Positions 42,440 through 49,523 of a DNA stretch of 64,000 nt are shown here, one piece after another (positions within the stretch are counted from its first letter, which is position 1; the number at the start of each line of letters is the position of its first letter). Made by a program: the position numbers and the translations under genes. The notes below the pieces were generated by a model. It was not told the origin of the DNA and searched no databases. It saw only the letters and a list, made by a program, of their open reading frames with translations. Where the stretch lies: contig NZ_JARBUT010000009.1 of NCBI RefSeq assembly GCF_028882275.1, forward strand, positions 62,001-126,000, in the 5' to 3' direction. The DNA is from Nocardiopsis sp. N85. GTDB lineage: Bacteria > Actinomycetota > Actinomycetes > Streptosporangiales > Streptosporangiaceae.

Positions 42440-42847
42440 GTGGAGAACCGGCACCGCGCACGCGCCTCCGACATCGAGCGCGAGCACACCGTGGAGCGGC
42501 TCACCTCGGCTTACGTGGAGGGCCGCATCGACCTCGACGAGTACGAACGTCGCGTGGGGTCGGCGCTGCGCGCGGTGCTCGTCGGCGAACTCGACGATCT
42601 GACCGCCGACCTGCCCGCGCCCTCCCCGACACCGCCCCGGGCCGCCCCGGTGTCCGAATCCCGCTGGGACCACGCCGACGAATGGCGCTGGTGGCTGGGC
42701 ATCGCCGTGCTCCTCACCGGGGTGTGGGCCGCGGTCAGCCTGGCGAACGGCGCACTCGTGCCGTACTGGCCGCTGGTCCCCCTCGGGATATGGGCGGCGG
42801 TACTGCTGGCCTCGATCATCTGGCCCGAGGGCGGCGAACCGCTCTGA
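42440..42847 (+). CDS. DUF1707 domain protein with two TM helices
   Basis: A 135-aa protein. Residues 5-60 are DUF1707 (RARASDIEREHTVERLTSAYVEGRIDLDEYERRVGSAL), a short helical SHOCT-like domain abundant in actinobacteria. After a Pro-rich linker come two TM helices (WWLGIAVLLTGVWAAVSLANG, YWPLVPLGIWAAVLLASIIW). The GTG at 42440 follows GGGTGGGAA. It sits 65 bases after the phosphatase gene; shared transcription is possible. Molecular role unknown. Confidence 0.83.
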   Translation: MENRHRARASDIEREHTVERLTSAYVEGRIDLDEYERRVGSALRAVLVGELDDLTADLPAPSPTPPRAAPVSESRWDHADEWRWWLGIAVLLTGVWAAVSLANGALVPYWPLVPLGIWAAVLLASIIWPEGGEPL

Positions 42848-42945
42848 GCCCTCCGCTTCCTCAGGAGGGCCCACGGGAACGGGCGTCCGCGCCGCCGAGG
42901 GCGAACGGCCCCGGGCCGGCTCGGCGCGCGGCCGCGGTACGGGCC

Positions 42946-43440
42946 CTAACCGACCGCGTGCAGCCAGCGGACCGGGGCCCCGTCGCCGGCGTACCGGAAC
43001 GGCTCCAGCTCCTCGTCCCAGGCCCTGCCGGTGAGCCGTTCGATGGCGGTGGCCAGGTCGGTGCCGCCGGCCGCCGCCTCCTCCACCGCCAGACGCAGGC
43101 GTCCCTCGGGCACCAGGATCTCTCCGGCAGAGCCGGTGAGTCCGGTGAACATGCCGAGGGACGGCGTGTAGCTGTAGCGCACGCCGTCACAGCCGGGCGA
43201 CCCCTCCTCGGTCACCTCGAACCGCAGGCGCTGCCACGTGTTCAGCGCCGAGGCCACCGCGCCCGCCGTACCCGGTTTCCCCTGCCAGTTGAGCTCGGCA
43301 CGGTGGTGGCCGGGTGCCGCCGGTTGGGCGACCCAATCGAGTTTCACGGGTACTCCTACGACACCCGCGACCGCCCACTCGACGTGTGGGCACAGCGCCG
43401 CGGGCGCGGAGTGGACGTACAAGACGCCACGTGCGGACAC
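42946..43440 (-). CDS. DUF3145 family protein
   Basis: A 164-aa protein opening with TRGVLYVHSAPSALCPHVEWA-type residues (here ARGVLYVHSAPAALCPHVEW) and containing SYTPSLGMFTGLTGSAGEILV. These are diagnostic of the actinobacterial core DUF3145 family. The GTG at 43440 has AGGAGG five bases upstream, so the 75-residue longer frame is discarded. It diverges from the ECF-like gene at 43636 across 195 bases. Function not established to my knowledge. Confidence 0.92.
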   Translation of the reverse strand: MSARGVLYVHSAPAALCPHVEWAVAGVVGVPVKLDWVAQPAAPGHHRAELNWQGKPGTAGAVASALNTWQRLRFEVTEEGSPGCDGVRYSYTPSLGMFTGLTGSAGEILVPEGRLRLAVEEAAAGGTDLATAIERLTGRAWDEELEPFRYAGDGAPVRWLHAVG

Positions 43441-43635
43441 CGAACCTCCTGATACGAACGAGTGCGCTTCCCCGACGCCCTCGTACCACGAGAAGGTTGC
43501 ATACCCGCCTGAATGCCTTTGCCCCATTGTGCCCCAAGGGCACCCTGAGGACCAGCGATCTTCCCGGGATTCCCCGGTGACCCCGACCCGTCCGGAGTAA
43601 CGTGGGCTCCGAACGCGCGAGGGAGTCCGATCATA

Positions 43636-44259
43636 GTGGGGGCGGGTTTGCCAGACCAGTCGCACGAGGACTCTGAAACCGTACTTTCAACCGGCCCCCG
43701 GCATGAAACCCCCGGATCATTGGCCACAACCGGACGCGGGGCCGACGACGCCGAGCTCGTGCGGCGGGCCCTCCTCGGCGAGTATCCGGCCTGGCGGGAC
43801 ATCGTCGACCGCCACCTGCCGATGGTCAACGCCATCGCCCGTTCCTACCGTCTGTCCACCCCCGACCGCGAGGACGTCGTCCAGACGGTGTGGCTCACCC
43901 TGAACCAGCATCTGCCCCGTCTGCGCGAACCCCGGCACCTCAAGGCCTGGCTGTCCCGGGTCACCCGGGACAAATGCCTGCGCCAGCGGGAGCGGGACGC
44001 CCGCCAGTACCCGACCGACCCGGAGGCGTTCGCCCACATCGGCGGGGCCGCCCCCGATCCGGAGACCGAGTACCTGCGCAAGGAACGCGACGCGACCCTG
44101 CGCCGCGCGGTGGACGGGCTGCGGGACCCGGACGAGCGCCGGGCCGCGCTGCGCTACCTGGAACCGGAGTCGGTACCGCGCGCCGAGGACCCTCGGGTCG
44201 CCTCGAACCACCGGCGGCGCATGGTCCGCCGGCTCCGCGACAGCCTGGAGGACGTGTGA
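43636..44259 (+). CDS. ECF-like sigma factor lacking a recognisable region 4
   Basis: A 207-aa protein. Residues 42-118 are a good sigma-70 region 2: LVRRALLGEYPAWRDIVDRHLPMVNAIARSYRLSTPDREDVVQTVWLTL, then LRQRERDAR. After a DPETEYLRKERDATLRRAVDGL segment, where ECF region 4 should carry its helix-turn-helix, there are only about 35 charged residues (LEPESVPRAEDPRVASNHRRRMVRRLRDSL). It may use -10 contacts only or act with a partner. The GTG at 43636 gives an N-terminal tail with rare codons; TTG 43648 after GGGGGCGGG is an alternative. It overlaps the next gene (GTGTGA). Confidence 0.75.
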   Translation: MGAGLPDQSHEDSETVLSTGPRHETPGSLATTGRGADDAELVRRALLGEYPAWRDIVDRHLPMVNAIARSYRLSTPDREDVVQTVWLTLNQHLPRLREPRHLKAWLSRVTRDKCLRQRERDARQYPTDPEAFAHIGGAAPDPETEYLRKERDATLRRAVDGLRDPDERRAALRYLEPESVPRAEDPRVASNHRRRMVRRLRDSLEDV

Positions 44260-44666
44260 GCGGGACGTGGGCCTTCGAAGGAAGGGATGCGGCCCTGGCC
44301 GCCTTCGACCGGAGCGCGGACGGGACGGAGCTGGCCGAACCGGTCCGGGAGGGCGGCCCGCGGACCGAGGTGATGCGCTCGACCGAGGACCCGGTGGTCG
44401 CGGAGTTGTCCTTCGGCTTCGAGGACGTGCGCATCGAGCTGCGGCTGCACGCTCGCGAACGGGTGCGCACGGTGTCCGGAACGGTCCACGGGGACTTCGC
44501 CTACGCCCTCCTGGAGGCCCGACGGCCCGACGGCCACCGGGAGGACGTGGTGTCGATCGAGGAGACCGGCGACTTCGTCATCCCGGACCTGCGCCGCGGC
44601 CCCCTGTGCCTCACCCTCCGCAGGGACGACGCCCCGCCGATCACCACGGAGTGGTTCATCCTCTAG
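44256..44666 (+). CDS. Small beta-rich partner of the sigma factor (transthyretin/carboxypeptidase-regulatory-like)
   Basis: A 136-aa soluble protein starting at GTG 44256 within the stop of the sigma gene, so expression is coupled. The N-terminal 40 residues are mixed; the rest alternates short strands (VVAELSFGFEDVRIELRLH, RTVSGTVHG, YALLEARRPDG, DFVIPDLRRGPLCLTLRR) and ends TTEWFIL. This suggests a transthyretin or carboxypeptidase-regulatory-like beta-sandwich. No TM helix and no Cys-His anti-sigma zinc motif. By position it could be an inhibitor of the sigma factor and a substrate of the CHAT protein downstream; this is inference. Confidence 0.65.
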   Translation: MSGTWAFEGRDAALAAFDRSADGTELAEPVREGGPRTEVMRSTEDPVVAELSFGFEDVRIELRLHARERVRTVSGTVHGDFAYALLEARRPDGHREDVVSIEETGDFVIPDLRRGPLCLTLRRDDAPPITTEWFIL

Positions 44667-45053
44667 GCCGTGTTCGGTGGATGTTTTCGAGTGGTTCGGC
44701 GCTTGCGCCGAGTGACACGAGCGGCCTCCAGGCGATCTCTCGCAAGACGCCCGGCGAGAGGCGGCCTCGTGATCGCGACCCGGAATGATCCGACGAGTCC
44801 TCCGGACCCGCGCGGCGGGTCCGGGGGACTCGTGTCGGCACGGTCCCAGGAGTCACAGAACAGGCGGTTCCGAATGGGCATTGCACACCGGGGGTAACCC
44901 GCGATGAATCGTCGCCCTCACCCTCCCTTGCCCCCTTTTGCGCGGTCGATGATCGGCTCTGACCAGGGTATTTCGCGGCACACCCTCCTCACACGCGCAC
45001 CCCCGCTGCTATTCCTTGAAGCGTTCCTCCCCCCTGGCGAAAGGCGGTCGGAC
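44667..45053 (+). other. Structured intergenic region before the CHAT gene (three stem-loops)
   Basis: Three hairpins follow one another: TCGGCG-CTTG-CGCCGA (44696-44711), CTCTCGC-N10-GCGAGAG (44737-44760) and a 19-bp stem 44793-44811/44815-44833 with one G-U pair and a 3-base loop. The last could be a terminator or attenuator. Sequence after 44,880 is locally AT-richer with rare codons, so I read it as leader rather than CDS. A repeat element or processed RNA is also possible. Confidence 0.6.
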
Positions 45054-46982
45054 GTGTCCCACCGTTCCCCGGATCACCCCCCTGCCTCCGAACCCGGCGC
45101 CGATCGGCGGCCGGACCGGACCGGGCGCTGGGAGCGCTCCGGTCGTGTTCTCCTCCGACGGGTCGTCCTCGGGGTCGGTCTGGCCGAACAGGGCCTGTTC
45201 GACCGGACCGTGGAGATCCTCGACGACACCCACCCCCGGCTGCGCCGTCACCCGATGGTCGAGGAGGTGGAACCGGTACTGCCCGGATTCCTCGCCAACC
45301 TGGGATTGGCGCGAATCCTGTGCGGCGGGTTCGGCGCCGCCGAGGACCACCTGTCGGAGGCCCGTTCCCTGGCACGCGAGCGCGGGCTGGGGCTGCTGGA
45401 ACTGGTCACCCGACAGAACCTGGGCTGTCTGGCCCTGCGGCGCGGCGACACCGCCACGGCGATCACCACGTTCGTGGACCTGGCCCACCGGCTCCCCGCG
45501 GATCGCCGGGAGGCCCTGTGCGCGGATCTGGCGGAGGCCCTGCTCGCGGAGGGCCGGTGGGAGGAGGCCGCCCGGACCCTGGCGGACGGCCCCTGGTCGC
45601 ACGGACGTTCCTCGCAACCGGTCACCCTGTTGGTGGAGGCGAAGCTGCGCCTGTTGCGCGGCGACCGGTACCGGGCGACGGAGCTGGCCCGACGGGTCCG
45701 GTGCTCCCACGGCCCCGGTTCGCTGTGGTACCGGTTGGCCGACCGGGTGGAGCGCGCCGCCGAGCGGTCCTGCCCGTCCCCGCTCTCCCGGGCGCGAACG
45801 GCGTTGGAGCTGCGCCGGCCCTTGAGCGCGTCGTTGCCGACTCCCCGGGTGACGGCCGCCCACCGGGCGTTGGACCGGTTGACGGAGTCGCCGTGGACGG
45901 CCGTCGACGATCGGCACGTCTCCCGGGCCGGGCTCGAAGCGGCGCTGTCCCGGGGGGATCTGCCCGCCGCCGTGGAGTGGGCCGAGCGGGTCGACCCGCC
46001 CACCGTGCCGGTCCCCCCTGCGTCACCGCAGGTGGAGCGGTACCGGGAGGCGCTGGCCCGGGGGCGGGAACGGCATTGCCTGGTGCACGCCCGACGTTGG
46101 GAGCTGACCCGTTACGCCCGTGGTGTGCCGAGGCCTCCCGCGCACGGTCCGGTCGGCGCCCGACTCTCGGAGCTGTCGGAGGACCGGGCGTTCGTGCGTC
46201 TGGTGGGGGTCGCCGGCGATGTGGTGGCGCTCGTGGTGGTGAAGGGCGGGGTGCACACCCGGCCCCTGGGGCCGGTCACCGCGGTCGCGCGGGCCCTGGG
46301 CGCCCCGGACCGGACCTCCCTGCGGCCACTGGCACCGGTCCTGTCGCTGGTGGGCGACCTCCCGTTGGTCATCGCCGCCGATCCCCGGTTGGGCGATCCC
46401 CTCTGGGGCGCGCTGCCGGACCTGATCGGTCGCCCGCTCTCCCTGGTCCCCTCGGCCCGAGCGTGGATCGACCGCGCCGAAAGGCCGCTCCCCCGGTGGG
46501 AGCGGGTGCTGCTGGCCTCCGGTCCGGATCCGTCGGGGGCCCTGCGGGAGACGGCGGAGCTGGTCTCCGTGCACCCGGGCGCCCGGTCGTTGATCGGGGA
46601 ACGGGCCCGGGTCCGGGACGTGGTGGCCGGGTCCGCCGGCAGCGACCTGGTACACCTGTCGGGGCACGGACGGATCTCGGAACGTTCCCTGTCGCTCTCC
46701 TCCGTCACCCTGGCCGACGGTCCGCTGCTCGCCTGCGATCTGGCGTCGGTGCGGCCGGCCCCGACGGTCGTGGTGATCACGGCCTGTCGTGCGGGGGGTT
46801 TCGCGAGTGCGCTGCTGGCCGCGGGCACCCGCGCGGTGGTGGCCAGCCCGGCCCCGGTACGCGATTCCGGGACCGGGCGGGCGGTGGCCGACTTCCACCG
46901 CGCGCTCACGGCGGGTGTCGCGGTGCCCGAGGCGGTGGCCGAACACCTCGGGCGACTCGGTTTCGTGTGTCTGGGGGCCTGA
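45054..46982 (+). CDS. TPR-CHAT caspase-like protease
   Basis: A 642-aa protein. Roughly residues 30-330 are helical TPR-like repeats (RTVEILDDTHPRL, LGLARILCGGFGAAEDHLSEARSLAR, LGCLALRRGDTATAITTFVDLA). The C-terminal about 250 residues are a CHAT domain (caspase HetF associated with TPRs), ending in the catalytic dyad: His538 in DLVHLSGHG and Cys578 in VVITACRAG. Both key residues are intact. CHAT proteins are bacterial caspase relatives used in proteolytic signalling and defence. GTG 45054 follows AAAGGCGG; ATG 44904 would add 50 residues with rare codons. It forms a cassette with the sigma factor and small beta protein upstream. Confidence 0.85.
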   Translation: MSHRSPDHPPASEPGADRRPDRTGRWERSGRVLLRRVVLGVGLAEQGLFDRTVEILDDTHPRLRRHPMVEEVEPVLPGFLANLGLARILCGGFGAAEDHLSEARSLARERGLGLLELVTRQNLGCLALRRGDTATAITTFVDLAHRLPADRREALCADLAEALLAEGRWEEAARTLADGPWSHGRSSQPVTLLVEAKLRLLRGDRYRATELARRVRCSHGPGSLWYRLADRVERAAERSCPSPLSRARTALELRRPLSASLPTPRVTAAHRALDRLTESPWTAVDDRHVSRAGLEAALSRGDLPAAVEWAERVDPPTVPVPPASPQVERYREALARGRERHCLVHARRWELTRYARGVPRPPAHGPVGARLSELSEDRAFVRLVGVAGDVVALVVVKGGVHTRPLGPVTAVARALGAPDRTSLRPLAPVLSLVGDLPLVIAADPRLGDPLWGALPDLIGRPLSLVPSARAWIDRAERPLPRWERVLLASGPDPSGALRETAELVSVHPGARSLIGERARVRDVVAGSAGSDLVHLSGHGRISERSLSLSSVTLADGPLLACDLASVRPAPTVVVITACRAGGFASALLAAGTRAVVASPAPVRDSGTGRAVADFHRALTAGVAVPEAVAEHLGRLGFVCLGA

Positions 46983-46986
46983 CGGC

Positions 46987-47640
46987 TCACCAGCCCCGTT
47001 CGCGCCAGGTGCCCAGGAAGGGGCGTTCGGCGCCCAGGGTGGTGTCGCGCCCGTGGCCCGGATAGACCCAGGTGTCGTCGGGCAGCGCGCCGAAGACACG
47101 TTCCTCGACGTCGCCGAGCAGGGTCCGGAAGTCCTCGTCGGACCAGGTGCGGCCGACCCCGCCGGGAAAGAGGCTGTCACCGGTGAACAGGTGGGCGTGC
47201 CCCTGGGGATCGTCATAGCGCAGCGCGATCGACCCGGGTGTGTGCCCACGCAGGTGGATCACGGTGAGGTGGCGGTCACCGACGGGAACGCGCGAACCGT
47301 GCACGACGGGTTCGTCGACGGAGACGGGGAGTTCGGCACCGTCCTCCGGGTGGGCCACGGTGCGGGCGCCGGTCTCGCCGACGACGTCGGCGAGGGCCTG
47401 CCAGTGGTCCTGGTGGCGGTGGGTGGTGATCACCCGGGCGAGCCCGTCGGAGCCGATGAGTTCGAGGATCCGGTCGGGCTCGGCCGCCGCGTCGATGAGG
47501 ACGGCCTCACCGGTGGAGCGACAACGCAGCAGGTAGGCGTTGTTCTCCATGGAACCGACGGTGATCTTGGTGATGGTCAGGTGCGGTAGTCGTCGTAGGT
47601 CGGCTGGACCGCCGACCCCGGTATCTCCGGAGTAGCTCAC
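46987..47640 (-). CDS. Metallo-beta-lactamase-fold hydrolase, glyoxalase II-like
   Basis: A 217-aa MBL protein with the full dinuclear metal site: THRHQDHW (HxHxDH), HLRGHTPGS, FTGDSLFPGG and YPGHG. The layout matches glyoxalase II-like thioester hydrolases. The GTG at 47640 lacks a strong ribosome site; Met31 (MENNAYLL) would be the next ATG but cuts into the fold. It converges with the CHAT gene only 4 bases apart, so the cassette ends there. Physiological thioester unknown. Confidence 0.88.
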   Translation of the reverse strand: MSYSGDTGVGGPADLRRLPHLTITKITVGSMENNAYLLRCRSTGEAVLIDAAAEPDRILELIGSDGLARVITTHRHQDHWQALADVVGETGARTVAHPEDGAELPVSVDEPVVHGSRVPVGDRHLTVIHLRGHTPGSIALRYDDPQGHAHLFTGDSLFPGGVGRTWSDEDFRTLLGDVEERVFGALPDDTWVYPGHGRDTTLGAERPFLGTWRERGW

Positions 47641-47693
47641 CCGACCATTGTGACCTCTTCACAGGAGCGAACGCACCGGACTCCCCGCACGTT

Positions 47694-47719
47694 CGGACGC
47701 CCGGTGACCCGGGCGTCCG
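47694..47719 (-). terminator. Terminator of the enoyl-CoA hydratase gene
   Basis: CGGACGCCCGG (47694-47704) and CCGGGCGTCCG (47709-47719), 4-base loop, about 20 bases past the hydratase stop. Confidence 0.75.
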
Positions 47720-47740
47720 AGGTCCGTGGACGAGCGTCCG

Positions 47741-48562
47741 TCACCTGGCCCAGCGCGGAGGGCGCTTCTCGAAGAAGGACGCGCGGCCCTCGGCCGCGTC
47801 GTCCCCGGCGAAGAACTCGGCGGACAGTTCGCCCATGCGGGCGAACGCCTCGGCCCGGCGGTCGGGGGCGGCGAGCGCCCCGGCGCCGAGTTCGCCGAGC
47901 AGTTCCTTGGTGCGCGACAGCGCCTTGGGGGCGGAACCGCGGATGCCCTGGAGCACCGCGTCGAGGGCGTGGGCCATGTCGCGGTCGGGGACGGCCTGGG
48001 TGATGAGACCGGCCTTGGCGGCGGCGGAGGCGTCGAAGAGTTCCCCGGTGAGGAAGTAGCGGCTGAGCTGGCGCGAGTGCATCCGCGCGGACACCGGCAC
48101 GGAGATGATCGCGGGCACCACCCCGATGCGCACCTCGGTGAAGGCGAACGTGGCGCTCTTGGGGGCCAGGGCGATGTCGGCGGCGGCCACCAGGCCGATA
48201 CCGCCGGCGCGGGCGGCGCCGTTGAGGACGGCGATGACGGGCTTGGGGGCGCCCATGATCCGCTCGAAGATCTCGGGGAGTTCGGGGGCCGGTTCGACGG
48301 GTTCGCCGGCCAGCGCGGCACCGACCTCCTTCAGATCGGCCCCGGCACAGAACACGGGTCCGGTACCGGTGAGGACGACGGCGCGCACCTCGTCGTCGGT
48401 CATGGCGTCGGACAGTGCCTTGGACAGTTCCGAGCGCAGCCGCGCGGACAGCGCGTTGCGATTGCGGGGGGAATCGAGGGTGACCGTGGCGACCGCCCGG
48501 TCCACGTCGAGGCGAACCAGTGGCGTGTCGTCCTTGGTCGTCGGGGACGAGTGCTGCGTCAT
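47741..48562 (-). CDS. Enoyl-CoA hydratase/isomerase family protein
   Basis: A 273-aa crotonase-fold protein: oxyanion-hole segments FCAGADLKEV and NGAARAGGIGLVAAADIALA, and TEVRIGVVPAIIS around the catalytic Glu position. The C-terminal FFEKRPPRW tail is typical of crotonases. It probably hydrates 2-enoyl-CoA in a beta-oxidation or branched-chain pathway; substrate unassigned. The ATG at 48562 is preferred (AAAGG upstream, conserved start of the domain); ATG 48589 is possible. Confidence 0.9.
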   Translation of the reverse strand: MTQHSSPTTKDDTPLVRLDVDRAVATVTLDSPRNRNALSARLRSELSKALSDAMTDDEVRAVVLTGTGPVFCAGADLKEVGAALAGEPVEPAPELPEIFERIMGAPKPVIAVLNGAARAGGIGLVAAADIALAPKSATFAFTEVRIGVVPAIISVPVSARMHSRQLSRYFLTGELFDASAAAKAGLITQAVPDRDMAHALDAVLQGIRGSAPKALSRTKELLGELGAGALAAPDRRAEAFARMGELSAEFFAGDDAAEGRASFFEKRPPRWAR

Positions 48563-48801
48563 CGCAGACCGACCTTTCTCCGGGTCCATCTCCGCGGGTG
48601 CGGGGAGCGTGTGAGAACGCGCCCGCCGATGGGGTACGGCGTGCGCGAAAGCGTCTGGTTTGTGACCCGACGCGCCTCTCTTGTGGCGGAATGCACGAAT
48701 TCGATCCCACCCTAGACGGACGGATTGTTAAGGCACCACGGCCGAGGGTCCCGTATTCGTTAAGTCCCTGTCACGGGCCGAGGTCGAACTCGTGACACGA
48801 C

Positions 48802-48830
48802 GGGCCGGGGACCGCGACGGTCCCCGGCCC
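48802..48830 (-). terminator. Terminator of the DUF5998 gene
   Basis: GGGCCGGGGACCG (48802-48814) and CGGTCCCCGGCCC (48818-48830), a perfect 13-bp stem with a CGA loop, 15 bases past the stop. Confidence 0.82.
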
Positions 48831-48844
48831 TGTGGACTCCGGTG

Positions 48845-49435
48845 TCAGCGGGTGGCCGCGGACAGCGTGTTGGCGAAGTGGAGCATGGTGGTGACGGCCT
48901 CGGCCCCGTCGGCGGCCTCGCTGACCCGCAGGGTGAGCGGCTCGGCGGTGATGGCGCCGGTGTAGCCGTGGTCGAGTTCGCAGGTCTCGTCGGCGCAGGA
49001 GGCCGGTTCGAGGTCGATGTGCGCGACCGCGCCCCAGTTGACCGAGAGGTTGACGCTGAGGACCAGCTCGCTGGGCATGCTCCCGGGCGTGTACTGGGCC
49101 GGATTGGGCACGACCCGGGTGAGGGCGACCGACTGGATGTTCCCGAGCTGAATGCTGTCGGTGGTGGTGGACGCGTGCGAGGTGCCACCCGGTTCGGTGG
49201 GTGGGTGCTCATCGGTGTGGCAGACGACGAGACGGGTGGCGGTCAGCAGCATCACGGTGATGTGCCGGCGCATCTCCATCGCCGGGTCGAAGGTCGCCTC
49301 GTGGTGCACGACGAACGCGTCGGCGTTCTCGTCGCCCAGGGCGGTGGCGACGGCGTCGATCACCAGCGCGGGGTAGTAACCGCTGCGCTCGATCTCCAGT
49401 CGCCAGTCCGTGGACACGGCGCGTGTTTTCCTCAT
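48845..49435 (-). CDS. DUF5998 family protein
   Basis: A 196-aa actinobacterial protein that I assign to DUF5998 from its opening (DWRLEIERSGYYPALVIDAVATALGDE) and from HHEATFDPAMEMRRHITVMLLTATRLVVCHTDEH. It has mixed alpha/beta character, no TM helix, and a late pair of Cys (SCADETCELDHG). The ATG at 49435 has a GGAGG a little far upstream; GTG 49417 (VSTDWR) is an alternative. It lies 88 bases after the GNAT-acyl-CoA synthetase gene on the same strand and may be co-transcribed. Function unknown. Confidence 0.8.
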   Translation of the reverse strand: MRKTRAVSTDWRLEIERSGYYPALVIDAVATALGDENADAFVVHHEATFDPAMEMRRHITVMLLTATRLVVCHTDEHPPTEPGGTSHASTTTDSIQLGNIQSVALTRVVPNPAQYTPGSMPSELVLSVNLSVNWGAVAHIDLEPASCADETCELDHGYTGAITAEPLTLRVSEAADGAEAVTTMLHFANTLSAATR

Positions 49436-49523
49436 GTACCTATCCTGCCTCCTCTCCGTGACACTTCGCGACCGTTGGGCGAAACGGGATGCCCAGTGCC
49501 TGATCAGGACGCCACCTCCGCCA

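Noticed and set aside
44667..44886. Minus-strand ORF suggesting a transposase remnant
   Set aside because: No transposase motif, no target duplication and no terminal inverted repeats could be matched; the stem-loop structure explains the sequence without it.
45129..45142. Second CelR-like box, TGGGAGCGCTCCGG
   Set aside because: It lies inside the CHAT coding sequence and misses two of 14 positions, so it is probably codon-driven coincidence.
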